A stretch of DNA of 64,000 nucleotides from an uncultured Lachnospiraceae bacterium (GTDB taxonomy: Bacteria > Bacillota > Clostridia > Lachnospirales > Lachnospiraceae). The notes below the pieces were generated by a model. That model saw only the letters and a list, made by a program, of their open reading frames with translations, was not told where the DNA came from and did not search any database. Shown piece by piece: positions 34,687-44,241 of the stretch. The stretch covers positions 1 to 64,000 of the forward strand of contig CAJTSH010000009.1 of assembly GCA_910578885.1 (NCBI GenBank). The letters run 5' to 3'. A program made the translations under genes and the position numbers. How positions within the stretch are numbered: position 1 is the stretch's first letter; every line of letters starts with the position of its first letter.

Positions 34687-35685
34687 TTAGCTTAACCTTT
34701 CTTTCCAAAAATATGCCAGCCGCGCCAAGCCATACAATCTATATCCGCTCCGCCTCAGCCAGAGGACCGCCTTATTCTCAACAGCCCTGTACACAGCCGG
34801 GTAACTCTCTGCAACCCTTCTGTCAAACGCTCTCATTGCATTGCGGCTGTCTTTCCCATACGGCTGGCTCAGGTAGATTTTCATCCTGCTTGCAACCATA
34901 CGTCCCAGCACATGTTCCATATATGCCTTCTTTTCTATGGATATCTGCCCGCGGCATTGTTCATAATATTGAAGAAGCCGGTTCAGCACTCTGTCGTAAT
35001 TTTCAGAATTCCGTTTCATTCTCTGTATATTCATGCTCTGATTCGGCAGTCCGACCCTGTACTGATAAACGAACAAATCCAGAAACGTAACCGTATCAAT
35101 CCACGGTACCGGAAATAGGACATATTCCATATCAACGTAAAAACAATGTTCATCTATCGCAGGCAACGTCCGTAATATCTCAGTCTTAATATTATATCCA
35201 TGCATTTTAAGGAAAAAATTGCTTTTTATTTCGTCAAAACGATATTCTTTTTTATATTCTACTTGAGGAAAAGGCTTTTCAAATTCTACTTTTCTCTTTC
35301 CCGTACGGTCGTCCACCTGATAAAAATTCGTGTAGACCACGTCAGAATCACTGCTTTGCAGGCATTCAAGAAGCTCTTTCATGGCATCCTTATCTACCCA
35401 GTCATCGCTGTCTACTACCTTGAAATATTTTCCTGACGCTTCCGCTATCCCGCAATTAATGGTAGAACCATGCCCGCCATTTTTCTTTCGGATGTGCCGA
35501 AACTGCTCCGGATACTTTTTCCCGTATTCTTCTGCTATTTCTGAAGACGAATCCGTGGAGCCATCGTCAATAATCAATACCTCCAGCAAATCGTTTATGC
35601 CCTCTATACAAAAGGAGTCCAGACACTGCCGCAGATACTTCTCAACATTATAGGTCGGAACCGTAATCGTCAATAGTTTTTCCAT
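34687..35685 (-). CDS. GT2 glycosyltransferase
   Basis: 332 residues, GT-A domain with IIDDGSTDSS, NGGHGSTINCGI and VVDSDDWVDKD (DSDD at 92-95). The C-terminal 120 residues are helical and basic, with SGYRLYGLARLAYF near the end. The start is preceded by AGGGAA. It is the first of three GT2 genes read right to left between the sugar-phosphotransferase and the second ABC exporter, so it likely helps assemble that exporter's polymer. Sugar specificity is not apparent. Confidence 0.82.
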   Translation of the reverse strand: MEKLLTITVPTYNVEKYLRQCLDSFCIEGINDLLEVLIIDDGSTDSSSEIAEEYGKKYPEQFRHIRKKNGGHGSTINCGIAEASGKYFKVVDSDDWVDKDAMKELLECLQSSDSDVVYTNFYQVDDRTGKRKVEFEKPFPQVEYKKEYRFDEIKSNFFLKMHGYNIKTEILRTLPAIDEHCFYVDMEYVLFPVPWIDTVTFLDLFVYQYRVGLPNQSMNIQRMKRNSENYDRVLNRLLQYYEQCRGQISIEKKAYMEHVLGRMVASRMKIYLSQPYGKDSRNAMRAFDRRVAESYPAVYRAVENKAVLWLRRSGYRLYGLARLAYFWKERLS

Positions 35686-35688
35686 TGC

Positions 35689-36915
35689 TTAATTCCCTCT
35701 CAGCTTTCGATAAATCCACCTTGGAACAGCCGTCATCTTATGTCCAAAGCGATAGGAAAATGATTCATATACCGCATGATTGTCATTCTCCAGCCATTTT
35801 CTATCATTATCAAGATACTGTAATGCAATTTTCAGATGTACGATTTCCTGCATCAATACTCTGGCTCTGCAATCCGTATAATAAACATCATGCTGAAGTC
35901 CTGAAAACAGTCCCTGCAATTCCTCTGCACGATATTTTAAGTAGCTTTCATAATCTTCGGATATTACATGCTCATACCGCTCAACCGTCTTGCTCTCCAC
36001 ATTGTACGGATAATATTCTCCTTTATAATCTGTAATATCAAGAGCTGCAAATATGTCCTGTTTTAATTTTTTGAATAATTCTTTATGCGCCTCTGTAAAT
36101 TCAATCGTATTCAGATTGGCAATGCAGCCGTCTAATGCATGATTCACAAAGCTCTTTTTTACATCTTCATAAATTTTCTTTTCAATTAAGCAGTTCTTTA
36201 ATGCCAAAAAGGCCTCATAAAATCCATATAACTGTATATCATTGGTATTCTGGCAGCTTTTTCCCTCTTCGTCAATTCGGTAAGTGATCAGATGTTCCTT
36301 TACTGTTGTGATTCTTTCTGCTTCCACCAACGCCTTACATGTAAACAACAAATCATTCGTCCTTAAAATTTCCTGAAACTGCAGATTATGCTTTTCAATA
36401 AACTCTCTTCGGAAAATTTTATTCCATGCCCAGTTATGAAAGGTATTAAAGATAAATGGTTTCATATCCTTATAGGAGAACACTTCTTTGTCTGGCAGAT
36501 TTCCTACACGCAGTCCTACATCCGTATTCCTTAGCGCACCGGTCACCTGATACAGAAACCGGACGCCGCATACCGCAATATCCGCATTCTCTTTTGAACA
36601 TTTCTGATACATTCTTTCCAGAAACGTTTCATCCATAAAATCATCTGCATCTAAAAAGGCTATATATTCACCCTTTGCGCTTTTCATTCCGACATTTCTC
36701 GCCGCACCGCCGCCTTTGTTCGCGCTCCTTACAATTTCCAACCTTTGGTCCCTCTTAGCATACTCCTTTAATATAGCTCCGGAGGCGTCTGTTGAACCAT
36801 CATCTACACAAATGACCTGTATCTCGCTTTCCGTCTGGCACAACACACTGTCCAAACATTGCTCAAGATACTTTTCTGCATTGTATATTGGAATAATTAC
36901 TGAAATCTTAACCAT
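35689..36915 (-). CDS. GT2 glycosyltransferase with SYR...PR tail
   Basis: 408 residues. GT-A domain with VDDGSTDAS and LDADDFMDE (DADD at 89-92), then a helical region and a C-terminal tail SYRFGHKMTAVPRW. It is similar throughout to the second domain of the 715-residue protein at 17814-19961, including the WNKIF/WSKLF, TNDLLF/ANDVLF and LQFQ blocks. It lies three bases before the next GT2 start. Likely adds one sugar in the cytoplasm. Confidence 0.83.
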   Translation of the reverse strand: MVKISVIIPIYNAEKYLEQCLDSVLCQTESEIQVICVDDGSTDASGAILKEYAKRDQRLEIVRSANKGGGAARNVGMKSAKGEYIAFLDADDFMDETFLERMYQKCSKENADIAVCGVRFLYQVTGALRNTDVGLRVGNLPDKEVFSYKDMKPFIFNTFHNWAWNKIFRREFIEKHNLQFQEILRTNDLLFTCKALVEAERITTVKEHLITYRIDEEGKSCQNTNDIQLYGFYEAFLALKNCLIEKKIYEDVKKSFVNHALDGCIANLNTIEFTEAHKELFKKLKQDIFAALDITDYKGEYYPYNVESKTVERYEHVISEDYESYLKYRAEELQGLFSGLQHDVYYTDCRARVLMQEIVHLKIALQYLDNDRKWLENDNHAVYESFSYRFGHKMTAVPRWIYRKLRGN

Positions 36916-36930
36916 ATCCTTGCCGCTCCT

Positions 36931-37716
36931 TTAGTAATAGTATTTTCGAATCCCATTCCACGCATACTGCACAAAATAACCCAACGCTCTCCATCTGCCT
37001 ATTCCCAGCAGGCGATAAACTCCATACTGCATTCTTGCCGACTTCAATTTATTTCTGGACTTTCCGTTTTCACTGAGACGCGACTTAAGCATTGGCTCAT
37101 TCATTCCATAAGCTTCCTTATATTTTTTTAAAATCTTAAGCCACAAGATATAGTCTTCATGCAATTCGTCATGCGTCATATAAAATTCTCTTGCGACCTC
37201 AGTCCTCATTAGAACCGATGAACATGGGATACTATTCGTCCTAAGCAGCATCTCATAGGTTACTTTTTCCGGTACTTGGACAATTCTCCCCGTGGTACTT
37301 CCATCTGAATGCATCAATTCTCTTCCCGTATAACATAAGATTCCGCCATGTGCTTTTAGAAAGGGCAGTTGTACCTGCAGTTTCTCCTGGCTCCACCAAT
37401 CATCTGCATCTAAAAAAGCTATATATTTTCCTCGCGCCTGCCGGATTCCTATATTTCTAGCTTCTGCCGGTCCCTGCCTAGACTGATTTAAAACCAGCTT
37501 CACCGGTGAATCTTTTTTCCGACAATACTCTTCTACTATAGCAGCCGTCTTATCAGTAGAACAATCGTCAATTACAATCAGTTCCAGTGACGCCTTTTGT
37601 TCCAGTACAGACTCTATGGCGCGGGCAATGTGCTTTTCTGCATTATATGCCGGCATGATTACCGAAACTTCTATTTCGCCATTCTGCATTCTCTTTGTCT
37701 CCATGATTTCCTTCAT
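36931..37716 (-). CDS. GT2 glycosyltransferase
   Basis: 261 residues, a compact GT-A domain: VIMPAYNAEKHIARAIESVL, IDDCSTDKT, GPAEARNIGI and LDADDWW. The start could be 37716, 37704 (AAGGA upstream) or 37689 (GGAG upstream); all begin before the conserved core. It follows the sugar-phosphotransferase gene after a 61-base gap that holds a hairpin. It would be a natural candidate for the second sugar added to the lipid carrier, by position only. Confidence 0.8.
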   Translation of the reverse strand: MKEIMETKRMQNGEIEVSVIMPAYNAEKHIARAIESVLEQKASLELIVIDDCSTDKTAAIVEEYCRKKDSPVKLVLNQSRQGPAEARNIGIRQARGKYIAFLDADDWWSQEKLQVQLPFLKAHGGILCYTGRELMHSDGSTTGRIVQVPEKVTYEMLLRTNSIPCSSVLMRTEVAREFYMTHDELHEDYILWLKILKKYKEAYGMNEPMLKSRLSENGKSRNKLKSARMQYGVYRLLGIGRWRALGYFVQYAWNGIRKYYY

Positions 37717-37750
37717 TCTGTACGTTTTTCAGCACAAAAAGATAGTTAGT

Positions 37751-37772
37751 GAAAGAATTCACAAATTCTTTC
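37751..37772. repeat. Hairpin between the sugar-phosphotransferase and GT2 genes
   Basis: GAAAGAATT (37751-37759) and AATTCTTTC (37764-37772) form a perfect 9-bp stem with a 4-base loop, six bases after the upstream stop codon's left end. On the minus strand it is followed some ten bases later by a short T-run, so a weak terminator or processing site is possible. Confidence 0.4.
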
Positions 37773-37777
37773 AATCT

Positions 37778-39142
37778 TTACTCATTTCTCATTGCCGTAG
37801 TCAAATTATCGTCCACGCCTTCGGACTTCTCCTTCTGGAACAATATCTTCACCGTCATAAAAATCAGCTTGATATCCAGAAAGATATTATACTTCTCAAT
37901 ATAGGTGAGGTCTAACTTTAATTTATCATAAGGCACTGTCTGATAATTGCCATAGACCTGTGCGTAGCCGGTCAATCCCGCTTTCATCTTTAACCTGTAA
38001 CGGAACTGCGGAATATACTTCTCGTATTCCTCATATATTTCCTCCCGCTCCGGTCTTGGTCCCACAAAAGACATCTCGCCGTTTAAAACGTTAAATAGCT
38101 GAGGCAGTTCATCGAAATGCAGCCTGCGGATGACCTTTCCGACCGGCGTGATCCGGTCGTCATTCTTTGCGGCCAGCCTTGCCCCGTTTTTCTCGGAATC
38201 CACCACCATGCTGCGGAATTTCCAAATTGAGAACGGCTCGCCGTCCAAGGTCAGCCGCTCCTGCTTATATATGACAGGTCCGCGGTCATACAGCTTAATT
38301 GCAGCCGCAATCAGCAGCATAAACGGTGAGGACAGCACGATTCCCACAAGCGATATCACAATATCCATCGCACGCTTCGTAAAACTTTGCCCTGCCGTTA
38401 AGCCTTTGTTCCGAAACAGCAGCAGCGGCGAGTCAAAAAGCTCAATATTTGCCGCGCTCGTAATCATGATATCCGAAATCTTCGGGATACTGTAGCAGCG
38501 GATATTTCTTGCAAAGCAATATTTTAAGAAAATATTTCTCTCATGCGCTGGGATATCACCGATCAATACCACCTCATGTTCGTCAATCTTGTCTAATACC
38601 GCCTCTATTCCGCTTTGAATATGAACGGTTTCCTTAATATGAAACCGATCCTCTCTCGTCTCCAGCTTATGCATGATTGCATCCGGGCTGATATCGCCGT
38701 GAATCAAAAGCATCTGATGCGGCGGAAACAGATTTGTGTAAATCCACCGCATAAAAACAACCCATATAACAACCAATACAATATCTATTCCGGTCAGAAT
38801 TAAAATCGGGCTAAGGTTCTCCGACAATTTCCAGTTACCGATCAGGCACAACTGGATATATGCCATTCCGTTTGTGACCAGAACGGCAAATATCTGTGTG
38901 TAAATGACGTCCCAGTTCCTAAGATATCCCACTTTATATCCGCCAAAAGACTTCGAAAACACCACCACCATCACAAAATACAGCGCAATGACCGCCCAGT
39001 TTCCTCTTCTCCAATATTGGATTTCCGCAAGATCTTTTAATTTGATATACCATACCCAGGCAAACATCCCAGTCTGAATCAGTACAATCAGTACCTTTGT
39101 CCAAAACATGATCAATCGTTTTGTCTGTTCTTTTGCTCTCAT
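37778..39142 (-). CDS. Polyprenyl-phosphate sugar-1-phosphate transferase
   Basis: 454 residues from ATG 39142 (AAAGGA upstream; an earlier ATG at 39166 lacks a site). Four or five N-terminal helices, a middle soluble region, then the bacterial sugar transferase domain (PF02397): KRAMDIVISLVGIVLSSPFM, PVIYKQERL, IWKFRSM, LHFDELPQLFNVLNGEMSFV and GPRPE. The DE pair in FDELPQL is catalytic in the family. It transfers a sugar-1-phosphate from a UDP-sugar to undecaprenyl phosphate to start the chain. This is the only such initiator in the window. Confidence 0.92.
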   Translation of the reverse strand: MRAKEQTKRLIMFWTKVLIVLIQTGMFAWVWYIKLKDLAEIQYWRRGNWAVIALYFVMVVVFSKSFGGYKVGYLRNWDVIYTQIFAVLVTNGMAYIQLCLIGNWKLSENLSPILILTGIDIVLVVIWVVFMRWIYTNLFPPHQMLLIHGDISPDAIMHKLETREDRFHIKETVHIQSGIEAVLDKIDEHEVVLIGDIPAHERNIFLKYCFARNIRCYSIPKISDIMITSAANIELFDSPLLLFRNKGLTAGQSFTKRAMDIVISLVGIVLSSPFMLLIAAAIKLYDRGPVIYKQERLTLDGEPFSIWKFRSMVVDSEKNGARLAAKNDDRITPVGKVIRRLHFDELPQLFNVLNGEMSFVGPRPEREEIYEEYEKYIPQFRYRLKMKAGLTGYAQVYGNYQTVPYDKLKLDLTYIEKYNIFLDIKLIFMTVKILFQKEKSEGVDDNLTTAMRNE

Positions 39143-39184
39143 ATGAATTCCTTTCACTTCACACAACTACGAAGGCTCTTTCTA

Positions 39185-40801
39185 TCAATGAAGCTGTACA
39201 CTATGGGGCGCTCCCTCAAAACTATAGATAACAGCTCCCATATCTTCCATAATTTCTCTGTTTTTCTGTAATGTATACTGTTCCTCCGCACTGTCAAACA
39301 GCCATGCCGGCGCATCGAAAAATGCAGCTTTCGGATGTACCAACCGATAAAATTCCTCGCTCAGTCCACCATTTCCATGATTCCCCATCTGCAGATAATC
39401 CGACGCAAGCTCCTCTCCATAATGCTCTATGATCCACTCACTCATGCTATTTCCCACATCTGCGCAAAACAACATGCTCTCTTTTTCCCCATAAACTTTA
39501 AACATCATGGATCCGTCATTATGTATATCATCCGATATTTCGTCCACATAATCGTCATAGGCACTCAATACCTTCATCTGCACGCCTGCAACTTTCCGTT
39601 TGTCTCCCGCATGCAGATAATTTATCTTATCTATGCCAAGCTCCTGAAACCGTTCGAAGGCGTCTGTCTCATCCAACGGCGCATTTTTTGCATAAAGCTC
39701 CAACGGAGCCATCGAGACTGCATAAATTTTACTGATTCTTATATTCCCCGGATTCTCATAAATCTTGCAGAAGGCGCCCACATGGTCTTGACGGTAATTC
39801 GTCAGTATCCAGGCATTCACCCGGTTTCCCTTCACAGAGAGCGCCTCCCGAACATAATCTTCATCCGTCTCAGAGCCTCCGTCTATCACGACTAATTTTC
39901 CCTTAATTGTCTCTATTGTATAAAAGTCAGTCTGGTTCCCCCCATTATTTCCATACTGGGTAATTAAGAAATCTGATACCTTTTCCGTATCCAGCCGGTA
40001 GACAAAATAACCGCCAACATCCCCTATCAATTCATATCCCGCATCAGATAACGGGGATACCAGAGCTTCATCCGACCATGTCACCAGATACTGATAATTT
40101 CCCTTCTTTGCATCAAATGCAAGCGCCTGTGCATTTAACTGTTCCCCATTCAGCGCCTGATAAACCCTCTTCGCCAGTCTGGTCACGCCAGCCTCTCCAT
40201 TGAGCATGTCCCGTCCATAGGGCATACGGATGGAAGCATCGTACTGCCGAATCTGGATAATGAGATCATTTGTCGCAAATACGCCTACATCTTCAATCCC
40301 CTGTGCCGCAGCGTCTGCCTGTATCACATCGCATACGGAAATCACACCGGGCATAAGCTTATAAGGATTCGACGCCTTTGTAAAGTTCTGCGGGGTATAC
40401 AGACGCACACCGGTTACAACAATGATACCAGTAAGCAGCGCCCCCGTAAAGAACTTTCTCCACTTTGTGCTCTCTCCTGCAACGATTCTTGCGCCAACAT
40501 ATCCGACCAGAAGCGGAACCGGTATCATCCAGAACATCCTGCGGTATACGCCGCTTTCCACGCAATATTTCATAATGACCCACGCTGAAACAGGAAATAC
40601 GATCACTGCCACAAGAACAACACCCAGCCATAATAAGAACTTATCCTGCTTTCTCTTATCCGTATTTTTCCCCAGCGAAAAGAACAGATGAAAAAACGCA
40701 AGGTAAACCAATGTCAAATTTACGCTGACACCGCAATAAGTATAATATGCACTTTTTACCAACTGCATGGTCTCGCTTATCACAGACAATATGTGCTCCA
40801 T
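39185..40801 (-). CDS. Membrane protein fused to a degenerate ComEC-like metallo-beta-lactamase domain
   Basis: 538 residues. Four N-terminal helices (about 24-44, 55-78, 90-108, 117-133), an alpha/beta middle part, then a metallo-beta-lactamase-fold domain from about 290. It has VVIDGGS, ILTNYRQDHVGAF, NDGSMMFKV, LFCADVG and LQMGNHGNGGL in the order seen in ComEC/Rec2. The usual HxHxDH metal site is N335-x-R337-x-D339-H340, and HHG is N474-H475-G, so several metal ligands are missing. GGGAGG precedes the ATG. It follows a membrane protein by 16 bases. Function unknown. Confidence 0.75.
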   Translation of the reverse strand: MEHILSVISETMQLVKSAYYTYCGVSVNLTLVYLAFFHLFFSLGKNTDKRKQDKFLLWLGVVLVAVIVFPVSAWVIMKYCVESGVYRRMFWMIPVPLLVGYVGARIVAGESTKWRKFFTGALLTGIIVVTGVRLYTPQNFTKASNPYKLMPGVISVCDVIQADAAAQGIEDVGVFATNDLIIQIRQYDASIRMPYGRDMLNGEAGVTRLAKRVYQALNGEQLNAQALAFDAKKGNYQYLVTWSDEALVSPLSDAGYELIGDVGGYFVYRLDTEKVSDFLITQYGNNGGNQTDFYTIETIKGKLVVIDGGSETDEDYVREALSVKGNRVNAWILTNYRQDHVGAFCKIYENPGNIRISKIYAVSMAPLELYAKNAPLDETDAFERFQELGIDKINYLHAGDKRKVAGVQMKVLSAYDDYVDEISDDIHNDGSMMFKVYGEKESMLFCADVGNSMSEWIIEHYGEELASDYLQMGNHGNGGLSEEFYRLVHPKAAFFDAPAWLFDSAEEQYTLQKNREIMEDMGAVIYSFEGAPHSVQLH

Positions 40802-40817
40802 GTCATCCTCCCTTCCG

Positions 40818-41858
40818 CTATCGAATCAAAATATATACAAACGCAAATACGATATTCGGCAATGCGCATAGGAACATCCCTATTAAAAAACGGAAACTCT
40901 TCCGAAAAATCGCCAACACCAATCCGCCGCAGCCCAAAAGAATCGCTCCAAGCATGATTCCCATAGATGAAGCCAGACAGCTTGCAAGCATCAGGCAAAA
41001 CAGCAGGACATAGTCACCTTTGGCTTCCTCGTCCTTTAGAAAACGGAGGAACAGATAGACCGCCATCGGAAGCAGCGCAGCCGCAAGAAATCCCTTTCCC
41101 TGCCAGATTCGAAGCAGCGTCATGCTCCCCTGCGTAGAAGTCGTATACCCCGACCAGATAAGAAACACCCCCGCCAGAAATACCAGCCAACCGGCTTTTT
41201 CCCTGCTGCCGTCAAACAGCTTCTTTCCCGCCAGCGCATAGACCGCATAGGCGAAACAAATCAGTACCGCCGGCAATGCCGTATGCGCCGCAATCGTAGG
41301 ATGAAGCATCACGCAGCGGCTTAAAATTGCCTGAAAGACCGAAAAAGGAGATAAGACATATCTTGTAGGCAGACCGGAAAACGCTCTGCCAGTGTATGGA
41401 TTTATTTGAAATATGGTATCCGTCTCAATCGTCGTCACTGATGTTGCCACATAAAACGAATCATCCGCATCTTCATGAGTATAGAATACATATACAAGCG
41501 CCTGCATGAAGACAAGTAAAAACGCAGCCCATACGATCAGAGGGGTCTTTTTGATCTGCTTTGCACACGACGCCGCCATTTGAACAATCCGTCTCCATCC
41601 AAAAAGAATCCCCGATAATGCACACAAAGCCACAACCGCATAGAACAAGATGCATACTGCACGAAAGCTGATACGCAGAAATATCGCCGGAACAATCAGA
41701 ATCTGCGCCAATGCCATCATTCCGATAAAACCAGATATCCAGTTCAAGAAGATCTCACCGGTATCCTTTTTCATATATTTCGTAAACAACGTACCGCACA
41801 AAAACGGCATAATGGCAAGAAACAGCCAAAAAACGATTATTTTACCTACAAGCACCAT
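40818..41858 (-). CDS. Polytopic membrane protein, DUF6077-like
   Basis: 346 residues, about nine helices. The first large outer loop has THEDADDSFYVATSVTTIE, an acidic cluster compatible with a GT-C active site, followed by PTRYVLSPFSVFQAIL. I believe it corresponds to the DUF6077 group, which is not characterised. AAGGAG precedes the ATG by six bases. It lies between the large multidomain GT2 and the metallo-beta-lactamase-fused membrane protein; the tight spacing to the latter suggests the two act together. This protein may be the GT-C half of a split enzyme. Confidence 0.6.
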   Translation of the reverse strand: MVLVGKIIVFWLFLAIMPFLCGTLFTKYMKKDTGEIFLNWISGFIGMMALAQILIVPAIFLRISFRAVCILFYAVVALCALSGILFGWRRIVQMAASCAKQIKKTPLIVWAAFLLVFMQALVYVFYTHEDADDSFYVATSVTTIETDTIFQINPYTGRAFSGLPTRYVLSPFSVFQAILSRCVMLHPTIAAHTALPAVLICFAYAVYALAGKKLFDGSREKAGWLVFLAGVFLIWSGYTTSTQGSMTLLRIWQGKGFLAAALLPMAVYLFLRFLKDEEAKGDYVLLFCLMLASCLASSMGIMLGAILLGCGGLVLAIFRKSFRFLIGMFLCALPNIVFAFVYILIR

Positions 41859-41869
41859 ATCTTACTCCT

Positions 41870-44230
41870 TTAAAACGGCAGTGAAAAGTTCGCTCCTTTT
41901 CCACCGAAATTCCGATTGTAAAATGGATCTTCCTGCGCCAGAGCTTCTCTCCACTTTTTTCGGATAAAGGCTTCATCCGCATCATTTGTCTCATTTTCGA
42001 GATGGTGGGAAATACGTTCCATAGAAAATGCCGTGTAAGGGGTATATACCGCCAATTTGCCGGCTTTCTGCAATTTCAGACATAAATCCGCATCCATATA
42101 CAATTCCTGCAAGTTTTCCTCAAATCCTCCCATTTCAAGAAACAGGGATTTTTCAATCATCATTCCTCTCCAAGAGAGCCCGCGTACATTCTGCTGCGCC
42201 AGCATCCTTCCGGCATATCCCGGATCCCCTGCGACGCCGCCTGCGAAAAGGTCCGTACTGACCAAATCTCCTACCCCAAACATCTGTCCGCTATACGCAA
42301 TGTATCTTTCGTTAATGAACACCGTTGCGCCGACCGCACCAATTTCTGACCTCTGGCAGTTGCCAAGCAGAACCGGAAGCCAATCGTCCCCTAAAGGCTT
42401 CATACCCGCCTGTAAGAACACAAGGTAATCCGCATCCGTCTTTTGGACCGCCCGGTTAAAAGCCGCACTGACTCCTTTGCCCTCTTCTGCCACCAGAATA
42501 TCATAGCCGTTCTCCGGCGTATGCTCTCTGACTGCCTCCTTTGAGACCTGAATATTTTCTTCTTTGCCATATGGCAGAATGATAACAGCGGTCTTTACCG
42601 CCTTATCCACCGGATAGGACACCCGGTAATATCCGAAATGCGCGTCAATTGCCACCTCTGCGCCCTCTATTCCATGTGCTGCAAGATCCAGCTCAAGCGC
42701 GCGCTTTCCCGCTTCGTAACAATACATCTTCGACTGAGGATCTCCGGCTGTCGAATTCGGATGGCAGCGCCAGTGATAGAGAATCTTTGCGATATGCTCC
42801 ACGCGGTTTGCCGCTGAAGTGCACCTGAGTATGAAATCATAATCCTGAGAACCGTTGCACTCTTCCCTGAATTGCCCGACCCGCTCATAAATATTTTTCT
42901 TTACCACGAAAAAATGACAGATATAATTACAGCTCCGCAGTAAATCCAGATTGAAGTCCGGTTTAAAATGAGGCTCAAAATACTCCTTTAAATCCATCGT
43001 TACCTTGTCCTCATCCGTATACAAGACCTCCGCTCCTGTTTCATTGATGCGTTTTACCACCTCATATAAAATATCCGGCGTCAGCAGATCGTCGTGATCC
43101 AACAAAGACAGATAATCACCGCTTGCAAGCTTTAACGCTTCGTTCGTATTTCCTGATATACCATAATTATCCGCTAATTTTTTATATTTTATCCGCTTGT
43201 CTTCTTTTGCATATTCCGCAATGATTCCGCAGATACTGTCATCTATACTGCCGTCTCCGATACACAGCTCCCAATTTTCATAAGATTGGTTCTTGACAGA
43301 ATCTATCATCTCCCGCAGAAATTTCTCCGGCGTCCGATATGCCGGTACAACAATGCTGATTTTGGGCATATAGGCAAACGCTTCCTGCCTCTGCCGATTC
43401 CACTCTTCCGTAGTGACCCGATGTTCTTTTTCCCAGACATGATAACTCTTATTTTCCAGACGAAGCATCCGCTTCGCAATACGCACGCCCTTTCGCAGCG
43501 CTTTATGGCCAAGATATGTGATACGCCTCATACCGATTTCATTGACCGCTATTTTCTTCTGAAAATGACCTGCCTCAAATTCCACCTGATAAGTCTCATC
43601 TTTCTTCGCCTGCCATTCCAGCCGGAAACCCAGTGCCCCTTCGACACTCGGCTGTCCGGTCATCTGCTCTATATCCAGTCGGATCACATCATTGATTTTG
43701 AAATCCACCTCTCTGCCAGACGCATTCCATATACGGATTTGGGGACGCCTGCACACTCCGTCAGCCAGACTGGCATATGCCCATCCCTGTGCAACGATTC
43801 TTCCCCCGACATAATAGAAATCCTCGATTTTACATTCCATTTTCGGCTTCCAAAGATATTCGTCCAATTCCGAAAGGGATAGAGAAAGAAACAGCTTTCT
43901 CTCCTTAGATTTCGGCTTCTGCAAATACAATCTCACGATAAGCTTGTCTGCTTCCTTTTTCAGACAGTCAAACCGGCATTGAAATCCGCAGTTCGTTACA
44001 TCACCATACTCCCTGCCATAACGGCTTTGCACATCTGCGCGTCTGGCCTGCTCAAAAATAATATTCTTGACGCCGGGTTCGCCATCTAAGACCACCCTGC
44101 TGTCCAAATCTCTTTTGTCAATTGCCCATCCCCTAAGCTGCACTCTGTAATTTTCTCCAATCGGAAAGACCGTTATCTGGTCTATGCTATACATAAAATC
44201 CTTCTTTTTCACCGACTTACCCTGTATCAT
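41870..44230 (-). CDS. Large multidomain GT2 glycosyltransferase
   Basis: 786 residues from ATG 44230, which has GGAGG four bases upstream (an ATG at 44245 overlaps the kinase stop but has no site). Two similar beta-rich N-terminal domains (about 15-115 and 132-228), each with a GWA motif (RGWAIDKRD, AQGWAYAS), precede a GT2 domain (about 290-520: VVPAYRTPEKFL, GDGSIDDS, LLDHDDLLTPD). A second GT2-like domain follows (about 555-770: YLVFLQAGMKP, WRGMMIEKSLFLEMGGF). It resembles rhamnan and S-layer-glycan polymerising transferases. It follows a split WbdD-like pair, the position WbdA holds in E. coli O9a-type clusters. Confidence 0.85.
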   Translation of the reverse strand: MIQGKSVKKKDFMYSIDQITVFPIGENYRVQLRGWAIDKRDLDSRVVLDGEPGVKNIIFEQARRADVQSRYGREYGDVTNCGFQCRFDCLKKEADKLIVRLYLQKPKSKERKLFLSLSLSELDEYLWKPKMECKIEDFYYVGGRIVAQGWAYASLADGVCRRPQIRIWNASGREVDFKINDVIRLDIEQMTGQPSVEGALGFRLEWQAKKDETYQVEFEAGHFQKKIAVNEIGMRRITYLGHKALRKGVRIAKRMLRLENKSYHVWEKEHRVTTEEWNRQRQEAFAYMPKISIVVPAYRTPEKFLREMIDSVKNQSYENWELCIGDGSIDDSICGIIAEYAKEDKRIKYKKLADNYGISGNTNEALKLASGDYLSLLDHDDLLTPDILYEVVKRINETGAEVLYTDEDKVTMDLKEYFEPHFKPDFNLDLLRSCNYICHFFVVKKNIYERVGQFREECNGSQDYDFILRCTSAANRVEHIAKILYHWRCHPNSTAGDPQSKMYCYEAGKRALELDLAAHGIEGAEVAIDAHFGYYRVSYPVDKAVKTAVIILPYGKEENIQVSKEAVREHTPENGYDILVAEEGKGVSAAFNRAVQKTDADYLVFLQAGMKPLGDDWLPVLLGNCQRSEIGAVGATVFINERYIAYSGQMFGVGDLVSTDLFAGGVAGDPGYAGRMLAQQNVRGLSWRGMMIEKSLFLEMGGFEENLQELYMDADLCLKLQKAGKLAVYTPYTAFSMERISHHLENETNDADEAFIRKKWREALAQEDPFYNRNFGGKGANFSLPF

Positions 44231-44241
44231 ATGCCCTCCGG

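Noticed and set aside
39335..39895. A 186-codon open frame on the plus strand
   Set aside because: Antisense to the metallo-beta-lactamase-fused gene, whose motifs are clearly on the minus strand.
43286..43882. A 198-codon open frame on the plus strand
   Set aside because: It lies antisense to the large GT2 gene, has no ribosome site and no recognisable protein features; it mirrors the codon bias of the real gene.
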